Source of the DNA: Candidatus Poribacteria bacterium | GTDB taxonomy: Bacteria; Poribacteria; WGA-4E; WGA-3G | Assembly (NCBI GenBank): GCA_028824575.1 | Contig: JAPPDN010000044.1 | Span: 1 to 5,086, forward strand | DNA length: 5,086 nt | Reading direction: 5' to 3' | Shown: positions 1 through 5,086 of the stretch, piece after piece | Numbering within the stretch: the first letter of the stretch is position 1 | How the letters are laid out: the number at the start of each line of letters is the position of its first letter | Notes under the pieces: generated by a model | Database searches by the model: none | Told to the model about the DNA's origin: nothing | What the model saw: the letters and a program-made list of their open reading frames with translations, nothing else | Program-made: the position numbers and the translations under genes

Positions 1-1249
1 GTATCCGCCTCTCCGTCAAGATAACCTCAACTCCACCGACTTGGATGACAGCTGTCCTACCCATGTTCCCGGCAGTGCCACGCCCCATCGGCCCCTTGAG
101 AACCAATCTGCCGTCAGAAAGCACTTTGACGTATCCTGTGAGTGCCACGGGAGCCCCATGTTGTGTGTCCGTTTTCCCACCGACATTCAATTGAACGCTG
201 TTCCCGACCCCTACATCGACGGCTTGAGCAACCGATTCGGGATCCGCGATCACCGCGATTACGGCATCTTGAACATCTGCTTCTATGAATTTTTGTAGAA
301 TCGTTGTACCGTCACAGGGACCACCACCGCCGGGATTATCCGCACCATCAGCAAGTACAATCGGCTTGCCATCTGCCTGATTGGCGATTTCAATTGCGGC
401 TTCAACAGTATGTAGATTAAACGTGAATTGCTCGCGCATCTCCCAGATATCGGACGCAAACTGATCAGCGTAGGCTTCCGCGAGTGCCATATCCCCGTTA
501 GTGGTAACAAGTATTGAAACGCCAGCATCCGTTATATCAGCGAACGGGAAGCCCATAGAGAGGGTCGCTGTCACAACACCGGGCTCGGTTTCAAGCGCAT
601 GAAGTGCGTTGACTACGTCTGTCATTGGAGATTTCATTGTGCATTGCGCAGGAGGTGCTGTCAGTAGTGGAAGCTGACGGTATGCCATCGTCGGTTGAAT
701 CTTGCCCTCATTTATACCAAAGAGCAGTTGCCCGGCTTCAAACCCGCGTTCGTAGCAATCTACGTGCGGATAGGTATCGAATCCGATGATAACGTCGGAG
801 TAATCTGCCATTTTAGGGGTAATATTCGCGTGTAGGTCGAGCGTCGTGACAATCCGTGTTGCGCCTACGATCTCACGTACCGCCTGAATCAAGTCCCCTT
901 CTGCATCCTCAAGTTCATCTGTTACCATCGCACCGTGTAAGTCGAGGAGCACCCCGTCAAGTTCTCCGGCGTTCTGCAAAAGTTCTAAGAACTCCGTCTT
1001 GAGTGTCTGATAAGCAGTATGCTCTACTATGCCGGACGGTGTCGCAAACGTCCACAGCAGCGGGACAGGTTGTAAATTGAGTTGTTCAGCAACATCAAGG
1101 AAACCCCCCGTAATTGTTCGGGTACCTCGGAATGCGGTGATAATCTCGTCCCCGCGGTGGTAACTCCCATCTTTAAAGTTATCAAGGGTTGTCGCGACAG
1201 GTGAAAATGTATTGGTTTCGTGTCCGATACAACCGACTGCAATTCGCAT
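1..1249 (-). CDS. M81 family metallopeptidase (MlrC-like), C-terminus cut by left edge
   Basis: The reading frame is open from an ATG at 1249 down to the window edge, giving 416 residues. The start is supported by GAGAGG (complement of 1256-1261) six bases upstream and by a promoter further up. The N-terminus reads MRIAVGCIGHETNTFSP, a hallmark of the M81 (DUF1485/MlrC) family. Further family motifs are LLDLHGAM (residues 101-108), LDLHAN (137-142) and YPHVD (160-164), and then DGADNPGGGGPCDGT (301-315) at the start of the C-terminal MlrC_C domain. D138, H140 and H162 are the likely zinc ligands; their spacing (2 and 22 residues) agrees with my recollection of D184/H186/H208 in MlrC of microcystin degraders. 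The last visible residues, VGGVEVILTERR, normally lie roughly 80 residues before the end in proteins of about 490-500 residues. MlrC itself cleaves linearised microcystin fragments, but most homologues have unknown substrates and no mlrA or mlrB is visible here. No signal peptide is seen, so it is probably cytosolic. The family assignment is firm; the substrate is unknown. Confidence 0.93.
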   Translation of the reverse strand, partial: MRIAVGCIGHETNTFSPVATTLDNFKDGSYHRGDEIITAFRGTRTITGGFLDVAEQLNLQPVPLLWTFATPSGIVEHTAYQTLKTEFLELLQNAGELDGVLLDLHGAMVTDELEDAEGDLIQAVREIVGATRIVTTLDLHANITPKMADYSDVIIGFDTYPHVDCYERGFEAGQLLFGINEGKIQPTMAYRQLPLLTAPPAQCTMKSPMTDVVNALHALETEPGVVTATLSMGFPFADITDAGVSILVTTNGDMALAEAYADQFASDIWEMREQFTFNLHTVEAAIEIANQADGKPIVLADGADNPGGGGPCDGTTILQKFIEADVQDAVIAVIADPESVAQAVDVGVGNSVQLNVGGKTDTQHGAPVALTGYVKVLSDGRLVLKGPMGRGTAGNMGRTAVIQVGGVEVILTERRI

Positions 1250-1282
1250 GGGCTGCCTCTCTTCGCTGTAGATTGTGAAACA

Positions 1283-1311
1283 AATATACCACATCTTTGT
1301 CAACGTGACAA
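1283..1311 (-). promoter_or_regulatory. Sigma-70-like promoter of the M81 peptidase gene
   Basis: Read on the minus strand, TTGTCA (complement of 1306-1311, 5 of 6 consensus bases) is separated by exactly 17 bp from TATATT (complement of 1283-1288, 5 of 6). Transcription would start near 1276, giving a leader of about 27 bases that includes the GAGAGG ribosome binding site. Spacing and position make this the best promoter in the window. It is predicted from consensus only. Confidence 0.6.
1297..1311. promoter_or_regulatory. 15-bp palindrome overlapping the -35 box, candidate operator
   Basis: The sequence TTGTCA-ACG-TGACAA is a perfect 6-bp inverted repeat around a 3-bp centre. Its right arm is the -35 box of the minus-strand promoter, so a dimeric regulator bound here would be expected to block or modulate transcription of the peptidase gene. 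No regulator gene is visible, and I cannot assign the site to a regulator family. Confidence 0.35.
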
Positions 1312-1318
1312 GCAGAAA

Positions 1319-1349
1319 TTCTTGTAGGTTAGAACCGCCCGGTTTCTAA
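1319..1349 (+). repeat. REP-like hairpin with GTAG head (copy 1)
   Basis: The head TTCTTGTAGG (1319-1328) is followed at once by an imperfect palindrome. TTAGAACC (1329-1336) pairs with GGTTTCTAA (1341-1349) with one bulged T, leaving a GCCC loop. The layout, a GTAG tetranucleotide 5' of a short hairpin, is that of bacterial REP elements mobilised by REP-associated Y1 (RAYT) transposases. A second intergenic hairpin at 4193-4222 has nearly the same head in the same orientation. No T-tract follows, so it is not an obvious intrinsic terminator. Confidence 0.45.
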
Positions 1350-1384
1350 TGGCTGATGGCTGATCACTGACTACTGACAACTAA
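1343..1384 (+). repeat. Six degenerate heptanucleotide tandem repeats (NNNCTRA)
   Basis: The 42 bases split cleanly into six 7-mers: TTTCTAA, TGGCTGA, TGGCTGA, TCACTGA, CTACTGA and CAACTAA. The last four positions are constant as CTGA or CTAA, while the first three vary. The first unit is also most of the right arm of the preceding REP-like hairpin, so the two elements are fused. Each unit carries TGA or TAA, and since 7 is not a multiple of 3 all three plus-strand frames are closed, which confirms it as non-coding. It resembles the short tandemly repeated heptanucleotides known from cyanobacteria and other large bacterial genomes. Confidence 0.6.
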
Positions 1385-1417
1385 TTCCCAGATTTTTGTT
1401 AATCAAAAAGCCGAGAT

Positions 1418-1438
1418 TTGATAGAATAGTTGATAGAA
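1418..1438 (+). repeat. 9-bp direct repeat upstream of the aldo/keto reductase
   Basis: TTGATAGAA occurs at 1418-1426 and again at 1430-1438, separated by TAG (12-bp period). It lies 64 bp before the reductase start, in the only region where that gene's promoter could sit if it has its own. The repeat may be a regulator site or chance. TAGAAT at 1422-1427 resembles a -10 box, but no properly spaced -35 accompanies it. Confidence 0.3.
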
Positions 1439-1488
1439 GTGCTTCGCTGCCAGATTTCAGGGTTACCAACATCAATACAGTTAGTCAT

Positions 1489-1494
1489 AGGAGA
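1489..1494 (+). promoter_or_regulatory. Ribosome binding site that fixes the aldo/keto reductase start
   Basis: AGGAGA lies seven bases before the ATG at 1502. The same frame could open 24 codons earlier at a TTG (1430), but that codon has no comparable purine-rich site. Family members also begin at about the MEYTYLGRIGLRVS segment, so the ATG at 1502 is preferred. Confidence 0.75.
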
Positions 1495-1501
1495 AATCGC
1501 T

Positions 1502-2461
1502 ATGGAATATACCTACCTCGGCCGAATTGGGCTACGGGTAAGCCGTCTCTGTCTCGGCACCGTCAATTTTGGCAGACACGCGTCCGAAAAGGACGCATTT
1601 TCCGTGATGAGTCGGGCACTGCAAGCCGGCATTAACTTTTTCGACACCGCTAATATCTATAACGAAGGTTTAACGGAGACGATTGTTGGAAACTGGTTGA
1701 CAGCGGATAAAAGTCGGCGCGATCAGATTGTTCTGGCGACCAAACTGTATGGCAAGACGGGTGAGGGTCCGAATGATGGTCGTCTGTCGGCGTATCATAT
1801 CCGTCGGGCGTGCGAAGACAGTCTACGCCGTCTACAGACCGATCACATAGACCTCTACCAGATGCATCATGTTGATCGCCGCACACCGTGGGATGAGATT
1901 TGGCAGGGGATGGAGCAATTGGTACGTGAAGGTAAAATCCTGTACGTTGGTAGTAGTAACTTTGCTGCGTGGGACATTGCTCGCGCACAGGGCATTGCTG
2001 CCCAGCGCAATTTTCTTGGGCTTGTCTCAGAACAGAGCGTGTATAATCTCCGGAGTCGGACAATTGAGCTTGAGGTCCTCCCGTGTTGTCGCGAACTCGG
2101 TTTGGGAGTCATTCCATATAGTCCGATGGGCGGTGGATTGCTCTGCGGTGTACTCGACAACCCGACCACTGGACGGCGAGGCAGGGAATCACTTAGACAA
2201 ACGATTGAGAGGCACCGATCGCAGTTGGAAGCGTATGAAGAACTCTGCGCATCAATAGGGCAACCCCCGGCTAACGTTGCCTTGGCATGGGTCCTCAGCA
2301 ATTCAGACATCACAGCACCGATCATCGGACCGCGGACGGTCAAACAGCTTGCGGATAACTTGTCCGTCTTGGAATTGGAATTGGATGATGAAATACTCAC
2401 AAGACTCGATGAGATTTGGACAGGACCGGGTGGTGAAGCCCCAGAAGCGTACGCGTGGTAA
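1502..2461 (+). CDS. Aldo/keto reductase, 319 residues
   Basis: This is a complete NAD(P)H-dependent oxidoreductase of the aldo/keto reductase superfamily, a cytosolic (alpha/beta)8 barrel that reduces aldehydes and ketones or works in reverse. The catalytic tetrad is visible as D48 (FFDTA), Y53, K81 (ATK) and H122 (LYQMH). Other family blocks are LGTVNFG (18-24), VGSSNF after strand 6, EQSVYNL, and IPYSPMGGGLL. The GPRTVKQLADNL segment (276-287) fits the GxRxxxQ cofactor-phosphate loop through R278 and Q282. The C-terminus PGGEAPEAYAW is typical of the bacterial subgroup related to the YajO/Tas and potassium-channel beta-subunit-like enzymes. The length is normal and no lesion is seen. It is divergent from the peptidase gene and 199 bp before the sulfatase gene on the same strand. 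The substrate cannot be told; sugar-derived carbonyls would fit the neighbourhood but this is inference. Confidence 0.95.
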   Translation: MEYTYLGRIGLRVSRLCLGTVNFGRHASEKDAFSVMSRALQAGINFFDTANIYNEGLTETIVGNWLTADKSRRDQIVLATKLYGKTGEGPNDGRLSAYHIRRACEDSLRRLQTDHIDLYQMHHVDRRTPWDEIWQGMEQLVREGKILYVGSSNFAAWDIARAQGIAAQRNFLGLVSEQSVYNLRSRTIELEVLPCCRELGLGVIPYSPMGGGLLCGVLDNPTTGRRGRESLRQTIERHRSQLEAYEELCASIGQPPANVALAWVLSNSDITAPIIGPRTVKQLADNLSVLELELDDEILTRLDEIWTGPGGEAPEAYAW

Positions 2462-2590
2462 CGGACAGTGATATGTTGAGTTTCACCTCTCAAGGAACTT
2501 CAAGATTCCTATAGTTTCAACACCGAACAACTTGATTCTCGATTTTTGATACCCCGTCCAATCTCGATGAATGCCACGCACATTGCCCTT

Positions 2591-2616
2591 GATTCATTAC
2601 CTGTCTAAATTGAATC
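2591..2616. promoter_or_regulatory. Inverted repeat upstream of the sulfatase, weak operator candidate
   Basis: GATTCA (2591-2596) and TGAATC (2611-2616) form a 6-bp inverted repeat with half-sites starting 20 bp apart, about two helical turns. The right half overlaps a possible -35 hexamer. A further CTTGATTC, which also occurs at 2588-2595, lies at 2531-2538. The repeats are short and could be chance in this AT-richer gap. Confidence 0.2.
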
Positions 2617-2640
2617 TGTATTTAACGACAACCCTATAAA
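2610..2640 (+). promoter_or_regulatory. Possible weak promoter of the sulfatase gene
   Basis: TTGAAT (2610-2615) and TATAAA (2635-2640) could act as -35 and -10 boxes, but the 19-bp spacer is long and the predicted start near 2647 would leave a leader of only about 14 bases. Elsewhere in the gap 2462-2660 I see no better promoter and no convincing terminator for the reductase; AGGAA/TTCCT at 2493-2510 forms only a 5-bp stem without a T-tract. The sulfatase may instead be reached by readthrough. Confidence 0.22.
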
Positions 2641-2660
2641 ACCCGCAAAAAGGAGTAAAA

Positions 2661-4121
2661 ATGTCAAAACGTCCAAATATCCTATGGTATTGTACAGACC
2701 AACAACGTTTCGACACCATCGGAGCGTTAGGCAACCTACATATTAATACACCGAGACTCGACGAATTTATGGGTCAATCGGTCACATTCACGCACGCTTA
2801 TTGTCAATCTCCTATTTGCACCCCTTCCCGCGCAAGTTTCATGACCGGTATGTATCCGTCAGCCGTGAGCGTTACCGGCAATGGCAACCCAGTTTTCCCC
2901 GAATATTATGAAGATCGGTTGATTACCCATACCCTCGCACAGGATGGCTACGACTGCGGGTTGATTGGTAAACTCCATCTCGCAAGTGCTTATGAAGCAC
3001 AAGAAAACCGCGTCAACGATGGTTATCGCTACTTCCAATATAGCCACGACCACGGAAAGCCGAATGCATTGGGGCACGAATACGCAGATTGGCAACGTGG
3101 ACAAGGTGTTGATCCTGAAGCGTTAATTGCGGGGAAGGCAATATCGCAAAAGTACCCGAACAGGACCGGACGCGTGAATGCACCGACCTCCGATCTTGAT
3201 AACGTTCCCCCGCATCTCCACCAGACCTATTGGTGTACCGAAAAAACGATCGAATTTATTGAGAAAAATCGTCGAGAAAATCAACCGTGGCTGCTTAGCC
3301 TCAATCCATTTGATCCACACCCACCCTTTGATGCCCCTTGGGAGTATTACCGGCGATACGACCCGGAAACACTGCCCGGTCCGCACTTCAAGGAAAGCGA
3401 TATCGCCTTTCAGTCGAAATTGACAGAGGCAGGCATTGATTTCCAATCCCAGGCGAAACCGCCTTCAGAATGGGACGACAAGCGGATGCAAGCGTCTTAT
3501 TACGCCATGATTGAACAACTCGACCACGAATTTGGACGCATCCTTGACTATCTTGATGCCGAAGGTCTTCGTGAAGATACTATTATTATCTTCACATCTG
3601 ATCACGGAGAGGCACTCGGTGACCACGGACTGGTGTACAAAGGATGTCGTTTTTACGAAGGATCGGTGCGGGTACCGCTCATTATTTCATGGCAAAACCA
3701 TTTCTTGCAGGATGTCCAGAGTGATGCACTCGTGGAACTGCTTGATATTGTCCCGACACTGTACGATGTGTTGGGTACAGACCTCCCTTACTATGTACAG
3801 GGTAAATCGCTCGCGCCACTCTTGCGTGGTGATGTCCCTGCTGACAATCATCGAGAGGCGGTTCGTTGCGAATTTTTCGATGCAATCTCAATGTCCGATC
3901 AGACCCATGCCACAATGTATCGGGATCAACGCTGGAAACTCGTCGTGTACCATCAGAAAGGGGTTTGTGAACTCTACGACCTTGACAATGACCCGTGGGA
4001 ACACAACGACCTTTCCGACCATGCCGATTACCAAGCCGTCAAGTGGGAACTGATGCAAAAGAGTTTCGATGCGACCGTCTACGCACATCCTCAGATGATA
4101 CCCCGGGTCGCTTCACACTAA
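2661..4121 (+). CDS. Cys-type (formylglycine) sulfatase, cytosolic, 486 residues
   Basis: This is a complete S1-family sulfatase of the alkaline phosphatase superfamily, hydrolysing a sulfate ester. The start ATG has AAGGAG (2650-2655) five bases upstream. The N-terminal PNILWYCTDQQR supplies metal ligands D13 and Q14. C53-T-P-S-R57 is the sulfatase signature, in which C53 must be converted to formylglycine by a maturation enzyme (FGE or anSME) not encoded here. GKLHL gives K104 and H106, FDPHPPF gives H220, FTSDHGEALGDHG gives metal ligands D314 and H315, and K327 precedes the YEGSVRVPLI block. The C-terminal subdomain has the usual ELYDLDNDPWEHNDL stretch. All expected catalytic residues are present. 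The N-terminus (MSKRPNILWYC) runs straight into the first beta strand, with no signal peptide or lipobox, so the enzyme should stay in the cytoplasm and act on an imported substrate. The substrate is unknown. A choline-sulfatase-type or sugar-sulfate activity is possible but nothing visible decides it. Confidence 0.95.
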   Translation: MSKRPNILWYCTDQQRFDTIGALGNLHINTPRLDEFMGQSVTFTHAYCQSPICTPSRASFMTGMYPSAVSVTGNGNPVFPEYYEDRLITHTLAQDGYDCGLIGKLHLASAYEAQENRVNDGYRYFQYSHDHGKPNALGHEYADWQRGQGVDPEALIAGKAISQKYPNRTGRVNAPTSDLDNVPPHLHQTYWCTEKTIEFIEKNRRENQPWLLSLNPFDPHPPFDAPWEYYRRYDPETLPGPHFKESDIAFQSKLTEAGIDFQSQAKPPSEWDDKRMQASYYAMIEQLDHEFGRILDYLDAEGLREDTIIIFTSDHGEALGDHGLVYKGCRFYEGSVRVPLIISWQNHFLQDVQSDALVELLDIVPTLYDVLGTDLPYYVQGKSLAPLLRGDVPADNHREAVRCEFFDAISMSDQTHATMYRDQRWKLVVYHQKGVCELYDLDNDPWEHNDLSDHADYQAVKWELMQKSFDATVYAHPQMIPRVASH

Positions 4122-4192
4122 TGCTCTATCTACTTTCAAATTGTGGGTAAGATTTTTTAAATAGTGAACCTTGTTACTCACAGCAACGTTTC

Positions 4193-4222
4193 TTCCTGTA
4201 GGAGCGAGTTCCAACTCGCGCC
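4193..4222 (+). repeat. REP-like hairpin with GTAG head (copy 2)
   Basis: The head TTCCTGTAGG (4193-4202) matches the head of the copy at 1319 in 9 of 10 bases. It leads into a palindrome in which GCGAGT (4204-4209) pairs with ACTCGC (4214-4219) around a TCCA loop; GG (4201-4202) and CC (4221-4222) can extend the stem past an A-G mismatch. The layout recalls the Pseudomonas REP, which also starts with TGTAGGAGCGAG. No T-tract follows. It lies between the sulfatase and the membrane protein gene, where repeats of this kind usually sit. Confidence 0.5.
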
Positions 4223-4287
4223 CCCGTACCACAAGACTTGGATGCACAAAGCATTAGTGTTTTATCCATAAGAAGGTGAGAAAGTAG

Positions 4288-5086
4288 ATGAGCGTGAGAG
4301 CGATTCTGATCGGTTTGGTACTCGTCATCGTACAAACGGCAATTACCCCTTATAATGACTACTATCTCCAAGGGACCGATATTTCTGGAAATCACTTTCC
4401 TTTGGGGGCAGTCTTTACGCTGATTTTTCTCACCTTAGTCGTCAACCCCATTGCAAAAAAAGCATTTCCTCGGGCGGTGCTAAGTCCGGCGGAGTTGATG
4501 GTCGTATGGGTGATGATGGGCGTAGCTTCAGCGATTCCGTCGAAAGGGATGATCGGGTACTTACTCCCATATTTGGCGGCACCCGTCTATTTCGCCACAC
4601 CTGAAAACGAATGGGCGGAAACGCTTCACCCGCACTTTCCAGAATGGTTAATTGTGTGGGATATGCACGCCGTTACGGATTTCTATGAAGGGGAGTCGTC
4701 TGTTCCTTGGGTACTCTGGATAAAACCGCTTATCGTCTGGACAGTTTTCATCCTCTTACTCTATTGCCTGATTATCTGTGTATCAATCGTGATACGGAAA
4801 CAGTGGATTGAACGCGAGCGATTCATATTTCCGCTCGTTACTGTGCCTGTAGAAATGGTTCAACAAGCCTCAACGCATCGTCCTCTGGATGGCTTTTTCA
4901 GGAATCCACTTGTATGGGCCGGGTTTGCGATCGCTGCCGCATTTCATCTACTCAACGGATTACATGAGTATGTTCCCGCACTCCCGTCTATTCCGAATCG
5001 GTATGACCTGTATACCCCTTTCACAGAACGTCCGTGGATTGTGATGGGGTGGTGGCCCCAATTTCGGTTCTTCCTCTATTTCTCGG
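4288..5086 (+). CDS. Polytopic membrane protein resembling DUF6785 family, C-terminus cut by right edge
   Basis: The frame stays open from ATG 4288 to the edge (266 residues). AAGGTGAG (4273-4280) lies seven bases before the start. Hydrophobic segments are seen at about residues 5-20, 38-56, 68-83, 88-103, 145-169 and 208-225, with a tryptophan-rich soluble stretch at about 105-144. The WIERERFIFPLVTVPVEM block (173-190) after the fifth segment, together with the NEW (107-109) and FYEGE (132-136) features, recalls the DUF6785/DUF6784 family. Its members are about 600-700 residues long and occur in Poribacteria, Planctomycetes and similar lineages, so less than half is visible. Function is not established to my knowledge; a transporter role is plausible from the many membrane segments but is only inference. 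The family call rests on recalled motifs and not on a search. The membrane protein call is firm. Confidence 0.8.
   Translation, partial: MSVRAILIGLVLVIVQTAITPYNDYYLQGTDISGNHFPLGAVFTLIFLTLVVNPIAKKAFPRAVLSPAELMVVWVMMGVASAIPSKGMIGYLLPYLAAPVYFATPENEWAETLHPHFPEWLIVWDMHAVTDFYEGESSVPWVLWIKPLIVWTVFILLLYCLIICVSIVIRKQWIERERFIFPLVTVPVEMVQQASTHRPLDGFFRNPLVWAGFAIAAAFHLLNGLHEYVPALPSIPNRYDLYTPFTERPWIVMGWWPQFRFFLYFS

Noticed and set aside
41..528. Open frames on both strands within the first 530 bases (85 and 81 codons)
   Set aside because: The minus-strand frame from 1249 to the edge encodes an uninterrupted M81 peptidase through this region, so both are shadows.
1396..1427. TTGTTA / TAGAAT as a reductase promoter
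   Set aside because: The 20-bp spacer is too long for a normal sigma-70 promoter and no better pair was found.
1430..1501. 24-codon N-terminal extension of the reductase from a TTG
   Set aside because: The TTG has no ribosome binding site and the added residues do not match the family, while ATG 1502 has AGGAGA at ideal spacing.
1250..1501. CRISPR array or small RNA in the divergent gap
   Set aside because: The heptamers are far too short and contiguous for CRISPR repeats with spacers, and no conserved RNA fold or riboswitch could be recognised.
1869..2258. 129-codon plus-strand frame inside the reductase
   Set aside because: It is an out-of-frame overlap with a well-supported gene and its translation shows no family resemblance.
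1867..2493. 208-codon open frame on the minus strand opposite the aldo/keto reductase
   Set aside because: It lies almost wholly antisense to a gene with an intact catalytic tetrad, and its translation is Ser/Arg/Pro-rich with no recognisable motif. It is a shadow of the reductase codons.
3511..4053. 180-codon plus-strand frame inside the sulfatase
   Set aside because: Its composition (many Ser, Thr, Arg, Met) is typical of an out-of-frame reading, and the sulfatase frame carries all the conserved motifs.
4204..4219. Hairpin as an intrinsic terminator of the sulfatase gene
   Set aside because: The stem is followed by GCCCCCGTACC and not by a T-tract, and its shared head with the 1319 copy fits a dispersed repeat better.
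4174..4395. 73-codon minus-strand frame across the repeat and the start of the membrane protein gene
   Set aside because: It spans a REP-like repeat and is antisense to a well-supported gene start with a good ribosome binding site.

Overview
The window looks like a piece of a bacterial chromosome of moderate GC content, probably from an uncultured lineage such as Candidatus Poribacteria or a related Planctomycetes-like group. That placement is inference from gene content: a formylglycine sulfatase without a signal peptide, a DUF6785-type membrane protein and an M81 (MlrC-like) metallopeptidase lie together, and the gaps carry REP-like palindromes and a heptanucleotide repeat. No rRNA or other taxonomic marker is present.

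Layout from left to right. Positions 1-1249 on the minus strand encode the first 416 residues of an M81 family metallopeptidase; its C-terminus lies beyond the left edge. The divergent gap 1250-1501 holds a good minus-strand promoter (-35 TTGTCA, 17-bp spacer, -10 TATATT) whose -35 box is one arm of a 15-bp palindrome, followed by a REP-like hairpin, six degenerate heptanucleotide repeats and a 9-bp direct repeat. Positions 1502-2461 (+) encode a complete 319-residue aldo/keto reductase with an intact D-Y-K-H tetrad. A 199-bp gap with only weak promoter-like signals follows. Positions 2661-4121 (+) encode a complete 486-residue Cys-type sulfatase (C-T-P-S-R motif). The 166-bp gap after it carries a second REP-like hairpin. 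From 4288 to the right edge (+) lies the first 266 residues of a multi-pass membrane protein resembling the DUF6785 family.

The three plus-strand genes are co-directional, but gaps of 199 and 166 bp and a repeat between the last two make one tight operon uncertain. A modest reading is a catabolic or accessory neighbourhood: a sulfatase acting on a small sulfated compound in the cytoplasm, an NAD(P)H-dependent oxidoreductase for carbonyl compounds, a metallopeptidase of unknown natural substrate, and a polytopic membrane protein that might be a transporter. The sequence itself does not prove a functional link. I found no CRISPR array, tRNA, rRNA, transposase gene or recognisable defence system. 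The least explained items are the DUF6785-like protein and the two intergenic repeats that share a GTAG-containing head.
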